64,000 bases of DNA from Sedimentitalea arenosa (GTDB lineage: Bacteria > Pseudomonadota > Alphaproteobacteria > Rhodobacterales > Rhodobacteraceae). Below are positions 17,841 through 26,868 of this stretch, piece by piece. The stretch covers positions 182,087 through 246,086 of the forward strand of contig NZ_JAELVR010000008.1 in the NCBI RefSeq assembly GCF_016428585.1, given 5' to 3'. The position numbers and the translations under genes are program-made. Position 1 is the stretch's first letter. Each line of letters begins with the position of its first letter. The notes under the pieces are model-generated. The model was not told the DNA's origin, searched no databases, and saw only the letters and a list, made by a program, of their open reading frames with translations.

Positions 17841-19142
17841 TTACCTGTTCAATTTGTCGAGGCGTGCGCGCACCGACAGCCCATGCGCCTCGAGGCTTTC
17901 GGACTGCGCGAGACGCTCTGCCGCGGGGCCAATAGCACGCAGCGCATCGGGTGTCATCCGCGCCAGCGTCGTACGCTTTAGGAAATCCATCACCGACAGC
18001 CCGGACGAAAACCGCGCCGAGCGCGCCGTGGGCAGCACGTGGTTCGGCCCCCCGACATAGTCCCCGATCGCTTCGGGCGTCCAGGGACCAAGGAAGATCG
18101 CCCCGGCATGGATGGTCTTTTCGGCCAGGGCCTCGGGGTCGGCAACGCAGAGTTCGAGGTGTTCCGGCGCGATCCGGTTCGACAGGTCCGCTGCCTCGTC
18201 CATGTCGCGCACCGTGATGACCGCGCCGAAATCGCGCCAGCTGGCCCCGGCGATGGCCGCACGCTCGAGCGTTTCCAGCCGCACGTCGACCGCCGCCGCG
18301 ACCGCCTGCCCGAAACCGGCATCGTCGGTGATCAGCAGCGATTGCGCACTTTCGTCATGCTCGGCCTGGCTCAGCAGGTCGAGCGCGATCCAGTCCGGAT
18401 CGTTGTCGCTGTCCGCGATGACGAGGATCTCGCTCGGTCCGGCGATCATGTCGATGCCGACCTTGCCGAAGACCCGCCGTTTCGCGGCGGCCACAAAGGC
18501 GTTTCCCGGCCCGGTGATCTTGTCGACCGGCGCGATGGTCTCGGTCCCGTAGGCGAGCGCCGCAATGGCCTGCGCGCCGCCGATTCGATAGATCTCGTCG
18601 ACACCCGCGATCTCGGCTGCCGCCAGAACCAGCGGGTTCACCAGCCCGTCAGGAGTCGGCACCACGATGGCGAGGCGCGCCACGCCCGCGACCTTGGCGG
18701 GGATCGCGTTCATCAGGACCGAGGACGGATAGGAAGCGAGCCCGCCGGGTACGTAGAGCCCCGCAGCCGATACCGGTGACCAACGCCAGCCAAGCGTCGC
18801 GCCTTCAGGGTCGCACCATTGCGCGTCGTCGGGCATCTGGCGGACGTGATAGGCGCGGATGCGCTCTGCGGCGAGTTCCAGCGCGGCGCGATCCTCTGCC
18901 GAGACCTGCGCTACCGCCTTTGCGATTTCCTCTGGCGTGAAGCGCAGACTGTCCTGCGTCAGGTCCAGCCGGTCGAACCGCGCGGTCAGTTCGATCACCG
19001 CCGCATCGCCGCGGTTTCTCACGTCGTTGATGATCGCGGCGACCGTCGCATCGACATCCGGGCTATCCTCGCGCTTGGCGTTCATCAGGGTCACGAAGCC
19101 CTCCTCGAACGCGGGATCCGTGGTGGCGAGAAAGACGGGCAT
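17841..19142 (-). CDS. hisD: Histidinol dehydrogenase
   Basis: A 433-residue NAD- and zinc-dependent enzyme that oxidises L-histidinol to L-histidine in two steps. Landmarks are VPGGLASYPSSVLMNAIPA, DKITGPGNAFVAAAKR and IDMIAGPSEILVIAD, and the conserved GPNHVLPT near the C-terminus. The ATG at 19142 has AGGAG 6 bases upstream; the frame is open 14 codons further but lacks family similarity. A 14-bp palindrome sits in the leader at 19166-19179. The rest of the his pathway is not in the window, which is normal for this lineage. Confidence 0.95.
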   Translation of the reverse strand: MPVFLATTDPAFEEGFVTLMNAKREDSPDVDATVAAIINDVRNRGDAAVIELTARFDRLDLTQDSLRFTPEEIAKAVAQVSAEDRAALELAAERIRAYHVRQMPDDAQWCDPEGATLGWRWSPVSAAGLYVPGGLASYPSSVLMNAIPAKVAGVARLAIVVPTPDGLVNPLVLAAAEIAGVDEIYRIGGAQAIAALAYGTETIAPVDKITGPGNAFVAAAKRRVFGKVGIDMIAGPSEILVIADSDNDPDWIALDLLSQAEHDESAQSLLITDDAGFGQAVAAAVDVRLETLERAAIAGASWRDFGAVITVRDMDEAADLSNRIAPEHLELCVADPEALAEKTIHAGAIFLGPWTPEAIGDYVGGPNHVLPTARSARFSSGLSVMDFLKRTTLARMTPDALRAIGPAAERLAQSESLEAHGLSVRARLDKLNR

Positions 19143-19250
19143 GGATGTCTCCTGTCGCTTGCGTCCGGGCGATCGCCCGATCACGGGGCGATACCGGGCG
19201 TATTCAATATCACTTGGTCATCGTTCGCCCGGCGTGGGCAGGTTGGCAGG

Positions 19251-19721
19251 TCATTCAGAGTGGTTCGGCACCTTGCGCGACGGCGCGAGGTAGGGGCGCG
19301 TCACGTCGCGCAAGGCAACCTCCAGCGCCTCGACCGCAAGGCGGATACCGCCGTCGCCTGCCAGGGTCAGCACGACATGGCCGCTTCCATCCTCACCGGG
19401 TTCGAATGTCACGGACAACAGCGACAGGATCACGTCCGGGTCGTCGCGGTCGATACCCTGAGATTGCACCTTGAGCACGTTGTCCACCACGAGAAGCGCC
19501 TGCACCCGTTCGGCACCATGTCGGTCGCGGGCACGATCCTCCCAGCGGAACCGGTTCAACAGCAGGCCGAAACGCCGTTGCGCCGGTTTCCAACGCATCT
19601 CGGTGATCGGGAACACGGCGTCCTGCGCCAACGCCGAAATCACCTGCAGGTCGTCGCTGTCCAGCGCGGCGAGATTGAGCGGTGTCTCGCGGCCCTCCTC
19701 GAATGTTGCGTCGCGTGTCAC
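19251..19721 (-). CDS. DUF2948 family protein
   Basis: A 156-residue protein with the DUF2948 features: [17 protein letters not shown] near the N-terminus, [23 protein letters not shown] and the tail [16 protein letters not shown]. It is widespread beside murA and hisD in alphaproteobacteria and has no known function. Translation begins at a GTG at 19721 that overlaps the murA stop (GTGA), so the two are coupled. Confidence 0.85.
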   Translation of the reverse strand: MTRDATFEEGRETPLNLAALDSDDLQVISALAQDAVFPITEMRWKPAQRRFGLLLNRFRWEDRARDRHGAERVQALLVVDNVLKVQSQGIDRDDPDVILSLLSVTFEPGEDGSGHVVLTLAGDGGIRLAVEALEVALRDVTRPYLAPSRKVPNHSE

Positions 19722-20989
19722 TTGTTCCGAATCCGTTCGATTTTCGCGCCAACCCCTTCGAGCTTGCGCACCACATGTTCATAGCCGCGGTCCAGATGAT
19801 AGACCCGACTGACCGTCGTTTCACCGTCGGCGGCAAGTCCGGCCAGGATCAGCGACACGGAGGCCCGAAGATCGGTCGCCATGACGGGGGCGCCCTTCAG
19901 TTGCTTGACACCGGTCACCGTTGCCGTGCCTCCATGTACGTCGATCTTGGCACCCATGCGCAACAGCTCGGGCGCGTGCATGAAGCGGTTTTCAAAGATC
20001 TTTTCCTCCAGCACCGACACGCCATCAGCGGTGCACAGCAATGCCATCATCTGCGCCTGCAGGTCGGTCGGAAAGCCGGGGAAGGGTTCAGTCGTCACGT
20101 CCACCGCCTTGACGTGATCGCCCCGACGCCGCACCGCGAGCCCGGCGTCGGTCTCCCGCACCTCCACGCCGGCCTCGTCGAGCTTGTCGCAAAAGGCACC
20201 GACGAGGTCACGGCGCCCTCCGAGCAATTCGACCTCGCCGCCACAGATCGCGGGTGCCAGCATATAGGTTCCGAGCTCGATGCGGTCGGTCACCACCGGA
20301 TGCGTCGCCCCGTGCAACCGGTCGACGCCCTCGATGGTGATCGTGTCGGTACCGGCGCCCTCGATCCGCGCGCCCATCTTCGTCAGGCAAAGCGCGAGAT
20401 CGACGATTTCGGGTTCACGCGCAGCATTGGTGATGATGGTCGTGCCGCGTGCCAGCGTCGCCGCCATCAGCGCGTTTTCCGTCGCGCCGACAGAGACCAG
20501 TGGAAAGTCGATCCGCCCGCCATGCAGACCGCCGGTGGGCGCCTTGGCATGGACGTAGCCGTCTTTCAGTTCCAGGTCGGCCCCCAGCGCCTCGAGCGCC
20601 CTCAGGTGCAGATCGACGGGGCGTGCGCCAATAGCGCAACCGCCGGGTAACGACACGACGGCATGCCCATCACGCGCCAGCATCGGCCCCAGCACAAGGA
20701 TCGACGCGCGCATCTTGCGCACGATGTCATAGTCGGCGCGGTGGTTGTTCAGATCGTGGCTCGACATCGCCAGCACCTGCCCGTCCTGCAGGCGGCTGAC
20801 CTCCGCCCCCAACGATTCCAGCAAGTCGGTCATCGTGCGGATGTCGCTCAGCCGAGGCGCGTTGGTCAGGGTCAAAGGTTCGTCGCTGAGCAGCGTCGCG
20901 GGCATCAACGTCAAACAGGCGTTCTTGGCCCCCGCAATGGGGATCTGGCCGGCAAGTTCACCGTTGCCGGTCACCACTATCGAATCCAT
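19718..20989 (-). CDS. murA: UDP-N-acetylglucosamine 1-carboxyvinyltransferase
   Basis: A 423-residue cytoplasmic enzyme for the first committed step of peptidoglycan synthesis, enolpyruvyl transfer from PEP to UDP-GlcNAc. The active-site cysteine is C118 in [17 protein letters not shown], so the fosfomycin target residue is retained. The substrate-contact KNAC is at 22-25. Full length. The first 32 bases overlap the 3' end of the small basic protein gene. It leads the murA-DUF2948-hisD-UPF0262-phosphatase series. Confidence 0.96.
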   Translation of the reverse strand: MDSIVVTGNGELAGQIPIAGAKNACLTLMPATLLSDEPLTLTNAPRLSDIRTMTDLLESLGAEVSRLQDGQVLAMSSHDLNNHRADYDIVRKMRASILVLGPMLARDGHAVVSLPGGCAIGARPVDLHLRALEALGADLELKDGYVHAKAPTGGLHGGRIDFPLVSVGATENALMAATLARGTTIITNAAREPEIVDLALCLTKMGARIEGAGTDTITIEGVDRLHGATHPVVTDRIELGTYMLAPAICGGEVELLGGRRDLVGAFCDKLDEAGVEVRETDAGLAVRRRGDHVKAVDVTTEPFPGFPTDLQAQMMALLCTADGVSVLEEKIFENRFMHAPELLRMGAKIDVHGGTATVTGVKQLKGAPVMATDLRASVSLILAGLAADGETTVSRVYHLDRGYEHVVRKLEGVGAKIERIRNK

Positions 20990-21173
20990 TCGCTCTAGTC
21001 CTCGTTCTTGCCGGTTTCGCCGGTTTTTCCTCTGATACCGGCCGCGCCTGCTCGGCCCGTGCTCTGGCTTGCGCCTTGCGACGCGCCAGATTTGCCTTCA
21101 ACGCCGCTTTGAGCCGATCCTCCCTGTCCGACCCGCGCGACGTATCCGAACCGGAGGTGGTCCCGTCTGCCAT
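20958..21173 (-). CDS. Small highly basic hypothetical protein upstream of murA
   Basis: A 71-residue protein with an Arg/Lys/Ala-rich helix ([23 protein letters not shown], shown here in two parts: [14 protein letters not shown] and KAQARARAE). The same type of helix is seen in small proteins at this position in related bacteria. It lacks a signal peptide or membrane span and could bind nucleic acid, but no domain is recognised. I start it at the methionine at 21173, because upstream codons run into the tRNA-Thr gene. It overlaps murA by 32 bases. Confidence 0.6.
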   Translation of the reverse strand: MADGTTSGSDTSRGSDREDRLKAALKANLARRKAQARARAEQARPVSEEKPAKPARTRTRANGFDSGDRQR

Positions 21174-21256
21174 GCCCCTCTCTAGCGCACGCGTCAAATA
21201 GGGTCCAGATTGCCCTTGCACGATATCTGGATTGAGTCTAATAGCCCGCCCACGGC

Positions 21257-21331
<75 letters not shown>

Positions 21332-21573
21332 TGAAACACCCCTAAAATTCAGAGTATTGTGCCACTTTACGGCTGGCGCTTTCCGATTGCGTTACCGACG
21401 TCCCGGAGAGCATTGCCGATCAATCCTCGGTCGGGAAGAGATCAAAGACGCGGAACGTGCCAAACCGACGCGTTGTCCAGCCGACCTTTTGACAATGACC
21501 GGTCGGCTGGAGGGTTATTGATCCAATGGAACACAGAGCAAACGGCGGCAGCCTGACATTGGACGCCACCGCG

Positions 21574-21598
21574 GGAGGCAGCGGACCCCGCTGCCTCC
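21574..21598 (-). terminator. Hairpin at the 3' end of the NCS2 permease gene
   Basis: Perfect 11-bp arms GGAGGCAGCGG (21574-21584) and CCGCTGCCTCC (21588-21598) with a 3-base loop lie 6 bases beyond the permease stop. No U-tract follows on the minus strand, so it is either an intrinsic-like terminator or an mRNA end-protecting stem. Confidence 0.65.
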
Positions 21599-21604
21599 GC
21601 GCCA

Positions 21605-23029
21605 CTACACATGGTCGTCGTGAGCAATCGAGCCGCGGCCGTGGCCGGCCATGCCACCGGAGACTTCTTCTGTCGCTTCGTCCGACAGGGCCTCGGGCAG
21701 GACCAGGTTGAGCACGATCGCGATGAGCGCGGCGGGCAGGATGCCCGAGGTCGCGAGGACCTTCACCGTTCCCGGCAGGTGTTGCAGCGCGTCGGGCTCG
21801 AGCTGCAGGCCGAGGCCGAGGCTCAACGCGATCGCGAAGATGACCATGTTGCGGCGGTTCCAGTTCACGTCCGACAACATCGAGACACCCGCGGCCACGA
21901 CCATGCCGAACATCACGATCACACCTCCGCCCAGCACCTCGATCGGGATCGAAGAGATGATGGCGCCGATCTTGGGCACGAGCCCGCAGACGATCAGGAA
22001 GAGCGCGCCAATGGTGACGACCGCACGGCTCATCACGCCGGTCATGGCGATCAGGCCAACGTTCTGGCTGAAAGACGTGTTCGGCAGGGCGCCGAAGAGC
22101 CCCGAGATCGCGGTGCCGATCCCGTCAGCGTAGGTTGCTCCCTGGATCTCCTTGTCGGTGGCCTCGCGGCCCGCGCCACCCTTGGTGATCCCCGATACGT
22201 CGCCGACGGTTTCAACCGCCGACACAAAGGACATGGCACAGAAGCCGATGATCGCCGCCGCGGAAAACTCGAGCCCGAAATGCAGCGGGTTCGGCAGGGC
22301 GAAGGGCGCGGCACGACCGACGTTCGCGAGACTGACCTGACCCAAGGCGAAGGCAACCGCGTAGCCGACCAACAGGCCGATCAGGACCGCGGACACCGAC
22401 AACATGCCACGGGCGAAGAACTTCAATCCCAGCGTCACCACAATCACCGTCACTGCCATGAACCAGTTGAGCGCCGAGCCGTATTCCTCTGTTCCGATGG
22501 CCGGGACTCCTCCAGCGGCATACTGGACGCCGACCTTGACCAGCGCGAGGCCGATCATCGTCACGACAAGCCCGGTCACCAGCGGCGGCAATGCAAAGCG
22601 CAGCTTGCCGATGAAGAGCCCGAGGAAGGTATGGAAGAGACCGCCCACAAGGATGCCGCCCATGAGAACGGCGATCGCGTCCACCCCTTTGCCGGCCACC
22701 AGCGGGATCATGATCGGGATGAAGGCGAAGCTTGTGCCCTGCACGATCGGCAGTCGTGCACCCACCGGGCCGAAACCGATCGACTGGAACAGGGTGGCGA
22801 TGCCGGCAAAGAACATCGACATCTGGATCATGTAGATCATCTGGGGAGAGTCGGGACTGTTCGAGCCAAAGCCGAAGCCGGCGGCGCCGCAGACGATGAT
22901 GGCCGGTGTGACGTTCGAGACGAACATCGCCAAGACGTGCTGGATACCAAGGGGAATCGCCTTGGCGATCGGCGGCGTATAGTTCGGATCGCGGAGCTGC
23001 TCCGGCGTTCCGATGGATGAATCGGTCAT
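21605..23029 (-). CDS. NCS2-family nucleobase permease (urate/xanthine type)
   Basis: A 474-residue inner-membrane symporter with about 12-14 hydrophobic spans. NCS2 landmarks are GIQHVLAMFVSNVTP near the N-terminus, the substrate motif SFVSAVETVGDVSGITKG, and PNTSFSQNVGLIAMTGV. It imports purines with protons or sodium. Context with puuD, uraH, puuE-uraD and allA makes urate, xanthine or a similar oxopurine the likely cargo. The C-terminus is His/Asp-rich. The start at 23029 has GGGGAG upstream. A 418-base leader separates it from allA and carries a motif shared with the puuE promoter. Confidence 0.88.
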   Translation of the reverse strand: MTDSSIGTPEQLRDPNYTPPIAKAIPLGIQHVLAMFVSNVTPAIIVCGAAGFGFGSNSPDSPQMIYMIQMSMFFAGIATLFQSIGFGPVGARLPIVQGTSFAFIPIMIPLVAGKGVDAIAVLMGGILVGGLFHTFLGLFIGKLRFALPPLVTGLVVTMIGLALVKVGVQYAAGGVPAIGTEEYGSALNWFMAVTVIVVTLGLKFFARGMLSVSAVLIGLLVGYAVAFALGQVSLANVGRAAPFALPNPLHFGLEFSAAAIIGFCAMSFVSAVETVGDVSGITKGGAGREATDKEIQGATYADGIGTAISGLFGALPNTSFSQNVGLIAMTGVMSRAVVTIGALFLIVCGLVPKIGAIISSIPIEVLGGGVIVMFGMVVAAGVSMLSDVNWNRRNMVIFAIALSLGLGLQLEPDALQHLPGTVKVLATSGILPAALIAIVLNLVLPEALSDEATEEVSGGMAGHGRGSIAHDDHV

Positions 23030-23383
23030 GTGTTTCTCCCCGGTGTTGAAGAATGAGGCGATTTGGGTTGAAGAAGCCCCGTTTCGTTGAGTATCCGGCC
23101 CGCCCGTCGAATGAGAACCGGACCGCACGTGACGCATCGATGTTTTGCGCCTGTATGCCGGATGCTTGTGCAAAGTGGCATCACCATGCGAGGCAGCGCC
23201 AATTCAAATGGCAAACTCGGTATTTCATCTTGGGACCGTCACAGTGGTCGCTACAAGAGTCCAAAACATCCGCAGCCTCCATGTCGAAAAGTCCAACTGC
23301 CGGGAGTGTGGCACAGTCCTCACTGCGTGGGAGCGCGGATTCTGCCTGAAGGTCTTTCAAACAATTTCTGAGAGTGGTGTTTA

Positions 23384-23399
23384 TTTTCAGAAAAACCGG
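23384..23399. promoter_or_regulatory. Motif shared with the puuE/uraH promoter
   Basis: The sequence TTTTCAGAAAAACCGG matches TTTTCAAAAAAACCGG at 25393-25408 at 15 of 16 positions, in the same orientation. It includes the symmetric core TTTTC-A-GAAAA. Shared position in two control regions of one pathway suggests a regulator site. The regulator is not identified. Confidence 0.5.
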
Positions 23400-23435
23400 C
23401 ACAGTCCTTATGGATATGACTGTCCTGCTGCCGGT
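23395..23435 (-). terminator. Bulged hairpin just downstream of allA
   Basis: Outer arms ACCGGCA (23395-23401) and TGCCGGT (23429-23435) and inner arms CAGTC (23402-23406) and GACTG (23418-23422) pair perfectly, with a one-sided bulge of 6 bases. It lies 12 bases past the allA stop, so it may end the puuE-allA transcript. Confidence 0.5.
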
Positions 23436-23447
23436 CTTGGCAATACA

Positions 23448-23933
23448 TCAGTCCTGAACGAGAAAGGGCGTTTCGAACCAGTGCTCTTCCAGGTTCGCCC
23501 CTTCGCCGATGCGGTCGATCACGGCAAAAAGGCCGGGACTCGACAGCGGGGCGAGTACGCCGTGCCAGATGCCACGGTGATAGTTCACCCCCTGCCCCGG
23601 CTCGGTCCGGAAGGCGACGGGACGGCCCGGTTTCCCGGTCTCGTCGGGTGCGACCACGACCAGGAACGGCTCGAGGCTCATCGGCAGAAACGCCTGACTG
23701 CCGTCAGGGTGACGCTCGACCATGTCGAGCGCGAGCGGCAGATTGCGTGGTTCTGCACTGAACACGCTGATCCCCGCCCGCCCGTCGCCGAAGTCGAGCT
23801 TTGCGCGGTCATGGTAGCGGCCGCAGAGCCCGGCATTGATTATCCTGTCGGGATCGCCCGTGGCGTCGAGCACGTCTCCATAGGGGGCAAAGGCTTCGGC
23901 TGTCAGGGGCCGGATCGTGATGATCTCGCTCAT
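23448..23933 (-). CDS. allA: Ureidoglycolate lyase
   Basis: A 161-residue cytoplasmic enzyme that splits ureidoglycolate to glyoxylate and urea, the last step of this route. AllA features are the N-terminal IIRPLTAEAFAPYGDVL-like block (here ITIRPLTAEAFAPYGDVLD), MVERHPDGSQAFLPMS with its conserved His, VAPDETGKP, and GVNYHRGIWHGVLAPL. Full length for the family. The ATG overlaps the puuE-uraD stop by 4 bases, which couples the two. Confidence 0.92.
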   Translation of the reverse strand: MSEIITIRPLTAEAFAPYGDVLDATGDPDRIINAGLCGRYHDRAKLDFGDGRAGISVFSAEPRNLPLALDMVERHPDGSQAFLPMSLEPFLVVVAPDETGKPGRPVAFRTEPGQGVNYHRGIWHGVLAPLSSPGLFAVIDRIGEGANLEEHWFETPFLVQD

Positions 23934-25378
23934 TCTGCGAACTTCTCCTGCAGGCGCAGCTCGGCGATACGTTCGACCTGCCGGCAGGCTTCCGCGAACT
24001 CCGTCTCGCGGTCGTTCTCGATCCGCCGCTTGAACGCCGCCATGATCGAAGCTTTCGTATTGTCCCGCACCGCGATGATGAAGGGAAATCCGAACTTGCC
24101 GGTGTACGTCTCGTTCAGCTTTGTGAAGGTCGCGCGTTCCTCGTCAGTCAGCATGTCGAGCCCGGCGCCGGCCTGCTCGGCAGTGCTTTCGCGCGTCAAT
24201 CGTCCGGCAGCAGCCAATTTGCCGGCGAGATCCGGATGCGCAGTCAGGACGCCCAGACGCTTGTCTTCGGGCGCCGACCGGAACATCCGCGCCAGAGCAT
24301 TGTGAACGCCCGCAGCGGAGTCGTGGGTCGGCCCCAGGTCTAGGTCGAAGGCGGCTTCGGCAATCCAGGGGCTGTGTTCGAAGATGCCGCCGAACTCTGC
24401 AACGAAGGACTGCTTGTCCATGCTGGACGGGGTGAGGCCGCGTTTGGGGGGATGCGTCTTTGCCCAGTGATCGGCGATCTGTTCGCGCGTCGCGAACCAC
24501 ACCCCTTCGTGCTGCCGGAAATGATCCAGCGCGCGCTTGAGCGCCATGGCCCTGCCCGGGCGTCCGATCAGGCGGCAATGAAGCCCGATCGAAAGTACCT
24601 TTGGTGCGCCCGCTTGCCCTTCGTCGTAGAGCATGTCGAAGCTGTCCTTGAGATAGCTTTCAAACTGGTGGCCATTGGTATAGCCGGCCTGAATTGCGAA
24701 GCGCATGTCGTTGCAATCCATCGTATACGGCACGATCAGCTGGTCTTTGCCCCCCGCCTTGATCCAATAGGGCAGATCGTCGGCGTAGCTGTCGGCGATG
24801 TAGGCCAGATCACACTCTTCCGCAGCGAGCTCGATGGTGTTTATCGAACAGCGGCCGGTGTACCAGCCGCGCGGGGGCGCCCCGACCACTTCGGTGTGAA
24901 GGCGGATCGCCTCGCGGATCTGGGCGCGTTCCTCCTCGACACTCATGTCCTTGTGCTCGATCCATTTCAGGCCATGGCTGGCGATTTCCCAGCCGGCACG
25001 CTTCATGGCGGCAAGTTGCTGGGGGGCCCGTGCCAGCGCGGTCGCAACCCCGTAGACGGTGATCGGCAAGTCTTTCAGCAGGCGATGCACTCGCCAGAAC
25101 CCGGCACGGCTGCCATACTCGTAGATCGATTCCATGTTCCAATGCCGCTGGCCCGGCCAGGGCGCGGCGCCGGTGATCTCGGAGAGGAAGGCCTCGGAGG
25201 CAGCATCCCCGTGCAGGATGTTGTTCTCGCCGCCCTCCTCGTAATTCAGAACGATCTGGACGGCGATCTTCGCTCCGTTCGGCCAGTTCGCCGCCGGCAC
25301 ATTTTCACCGTAGCCGGTCATGTCTCTCGGATAGCGCATTGCGTCATGGTCCTCCTGCTTCGGCCCTGCATAAACCAT
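23930..25378 (-). CDS. puuE: Fused allantoinase (PuuE) and OHCU decarboxylase (UraD)
   Basis: A 482-residue two-domain enzyme. Residues 1 to about 305 are PuuE, a polysaccharide-deacetylase-fold, metal-independent allantoinase (RYPRDMTGYGENVP, NYEEGGENNILHGD, WEIASHGLKWIEHKDM, GWYTGRCS). From about 320 to 480 is 2-oxo-4-hydroxy-4-carboxy-5-ureidoimidazoline decarboxylase (SFVAEFGGIFEHSPWIAE, LTAHPDLAGKLAAAGRLT, KFGFPFIIAVRDNTK). Together they make allantoin from OHCU and open it to allantoate. The ATG at 25378 has AGAGGTGA upstream. Divergent from uraH. Confidence 0.93.
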   Translation of the reverse strand: MVYAGPKQEDHDAMRYPRDMTGYGENVPAANWPNGAKIAVQIVLNYEEGGENNILHGDAASEAFLSEITGAAPWPGQRHWNMESIYEYGSRAGFWRVHRLLKDLPITVYGVATALARAPQQLAAMKRAGWEIASHGLKWIEHKDMSVEEERAQIREAIRLHTEVVGAPPRGWYTGRCSINTIELAAEECDLAYIADSYADDLPYWIKAGGKDQLIVPYTMDCNDMRFAIQAGYTNGHQFESYLKDSFDMLYDEGQAGAPKVLSIGLHCRLIGRPGRAMALKRALDHFRQHEGVWFATREQIADHWAKTHPPKRGLTPSSMDKQSFVAEFGGIFEHSPWIAEAAFDLDLGPTHDSAAGVHNALARMFRSAPEDKRLGVLTAHPDLAGKLAAAGRLTRESTAEQAGAGLDMLTDEERATFTKLNETYTGKFGFPFIIAVRDNTKASIMAAFKRRIENDRETEFAEACRQVERIAELRLQEKFAE

Positions 25379-25488
25379 AAAATCACCTCTGGTTTTCAAA
25401 AAAACCGGAAAGCAGCTTCTGATAGAGCGGCTTTGTCTGCTGTGCTGCGTCGGCGTAAGAATGATCAATAACAGAGAAGGTTTGCAAA
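25379..25488. promoter_or_regulatory. Divergent puuE / uraH control region with shared motif
   Basis: These 110 bases must hold promoters for both directions. The 16-base motif at 25393-25408 recurs in the permease leader with one mismatch. It also reads as an inverted repeat GGTTTT/AAAACC. The ribosome-binding site of puuE-uraD adjoins its left side, so a protein bound here would be close to the puuE transcript start. Confidence 0.5.
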
Positions 25489-25842
25489 ATGACTGGCTAT
25501 CTTACGACACATGTTCTCGACACTGCACGCGGCTGCCCAGCCGAGGGCTTGAAGATCGAGCTGTTCCGGATCGACGGCAGCGATCGCACCCTGCTCAAGA
25601 CGCTGGTCACGAATGATGACGGCCGCACCGACGAACAGATCCTTCCGGCCAAGGAATTCGCGATTGGAGACTACGAGCTGGTGTTTCACGCTGGCGCGTA
25701 TCTCGATGCAAGCGGCACTCCGCCCGAAACGCCACGGTTCCTGAACGTGATTCCAATCCGTTTCGGCATGTCCGAGCAATCGCATTACCACGTGCCGCTG
25801 CTGCTCTCACCGTTCGGGTACTCGACCTATCGCGGCAGTTGA
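25489..25842 (+). CDS. uraH: 5-hydroxyisourate hydrolase
   Basis: A 117-residue transthyretin-like enzyme that hydrolyses 5-hydroxyisourate to OHCU. The family N-terminal motif THVLDTARGCPAEGL and the C-terminal YRGS tetrapeptide are both present. The conserved His of VPLLLSPFGYSTYRGS-type strands is in HYHVPLLLSP. There is no signal peptide, so it is cytoplasmic. The 3' end overlaps the convergent LysR gene by 16 bases. Confidence 0.95.
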   Translation: MTGYLTTHVLDTARGCPAEGLKIELFRIDGSDRTLLKTLVTNDDGRTDEQILPAKEFAIGDYELVFHAGAYLDASGTPPETPRFLNVIPIRFGMSEQSHYHVPLLLSPFGYSTYRGS

Positions 25843-26768
25843 GCCGTTCGGCCCGCCTCGCCCGTAGTCCTTATGGTCGATGCAATGCGTTCAATCATGA
25901 ATTCCATGAACAGGCGGGTTTTCGGGTCCTGCCTGCGGCGATGCGTGAACAGGCAGGCCATCTGGATCGGTTCGGGCGGCGTTTCTCGGGCCACCGGAAC
26001 AAGTTCGCCGCGCGTCAACTGATCCGCGATTTCGAACACCGGCTTCATCGCGACGCCATGCCCAGCCAGCGCCCAATCCGTCAGGACATCGCCATCGTCG
26101 GACTCATACCGCCCGGAAACCCGGAAGCGTTTTGGCCCTTCGGCGGTGGTCAGCAGCCACTGAAACTCCGTCGCGCCCGGAAAGCGCAGGTTGAGACATT
26201 CATGCCCGTCCGCGACCAGCTCGATACCGCTCTTCGGCATCCCTCGCCGTTCGATATAGGCCGGTGAGGCGCAAAGAATTCGATCGACGTCTGCGATCTT
26301 GCGAATACGAAGGTTGCTGTCCTCCGGCTGGCCGAGGAAAAACGCGAGATCCAGACCCTCGGTAGTGAGATCAACCTTGCGGTCCGTAAGTCTGAGCCGG
26401 ACGTTGACCTCCGGATAGTCCGCGAGGAAGTCCGGCACCTGCGGCGCGATCAGCCTCCGCCCCACCCCGAGCGGCGCCGCCACATAGAGCGATCCTCGGG
26501 GATTCTCGGTTATGTCGACGATCTGCGCCTCGGCGCTCTCCACCGCCTCGAGGATGTCATTGGCCCCGCGATAGAAGGACTTGCCCTGTTCGGTGGGCGT
26601 CAGGCTGCGCGTGGTACGCTGAAACAGGCGCACGCCCAGATGCTCCTCAAGTTGCGAGATTCGCGACGACGTGACCGCCGGCGAGATTCGCAGATCACGC
26701 CCCGCGGCGGACATGCTGCCCAACTCGTATACGCGAACGAAGGTGCGGATGTTGTCGAGATAGGACAT
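25827..26768 (-). CDS. LysR-family transcriptional regulator
   Basis: A 313-residue regulator. The N-terminal winged helix is clear (MSYLDNIRTFVRVYELGSMSAAGRDLRISPAVTSSRISQLEEHLG region, residues 1-45), followed by a periplasmic-binding-protein-like effector domain. It lies between uraH and puuD and is divergent from puuD, so control of urate degradation is likely. The effector may be urate or a downstream intermediate. A perfect 8+5+8 palindrome at 26820-26840, between this start and puuD, is the best candidate operator. The start at 26768 is the first methionine of the family-like N-terminus. Confidence 0.88.
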   Translation of the reverse strand: MSYLDNIRTFVRVYELGSMSAAGRDLRISPAVTSSRISQLEEHLGVRLFQRTTRSLTPTEQGKSFYRGANDILEAVESAEAQIVDITENPRGSLYVAAPLGVGRRLIAPQVPDFLADYPEVNVRLRLTDRKVDLTTEGLDLAFFLGQPEDSNLRIRKIADVDRILCASPAYIERRGMPKSGIELVADGHECLNLRFPGATEFQWLLTTAEGPKRFRVSGRYESDDGDVLTDWALAGHGVAMKPVFEIADQLTRGELVPVARETPPEPIQMACLFTHRRRQDPKTRLFMEFMIERIASTIRTTGEAGRTAQLPR

Positions 26769-26819
26769 TATTCCGAAATTTTTGATGCTGCTTGGCGTTT
26801 GCCAGCAATACCAGAATAA

Positions 26820-26840
26820 ACCAGTCTCGCCTAGACTGGT
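26820..26840. promoter_or_regulatory. Palindromic operator between the LysR gene and puuD
   Basis: Arms ACCAGTCT (26820-26827) and AGACTGGT (26833-26840) are perfect inverted repeats around CGCCT. The size and interrupted dyad fit a LysR box (T-N11-A type). It lies 29 bases before the puuD start codon, so binding there could directly affect puuD transcription and autoregulate the regulator. Confidence 0.7.
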
Positions 26841-26868
26841 CGAAACGTCGAATCTTTGGAGGGCAACC

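Larger units (their letters stand above)
23030..23447. other. Leader/intergenic region between allA and the NCS2 permease
   Basis: No convincing gene lies in these 418 bases; short open frames on both strands lack ribosome-binding sites and family likeness. The region is less GC-rich than its neighbours. Towards allA it holds a 16-base motif (23384-23399) also found in the puuE/uraH promoter, and a bulged hairpin (23395-23435). It must contain the permease promoter or a processing region, and could contain a structured leader. Confidence 0.5.

Noticed and set aside
21611..23020. A 469-codon plus-strand frame across the NCS2 permease
   Set aside because: It is His/Asp/Arg-rich shadow coding opposite a clear 12-14-span permease.
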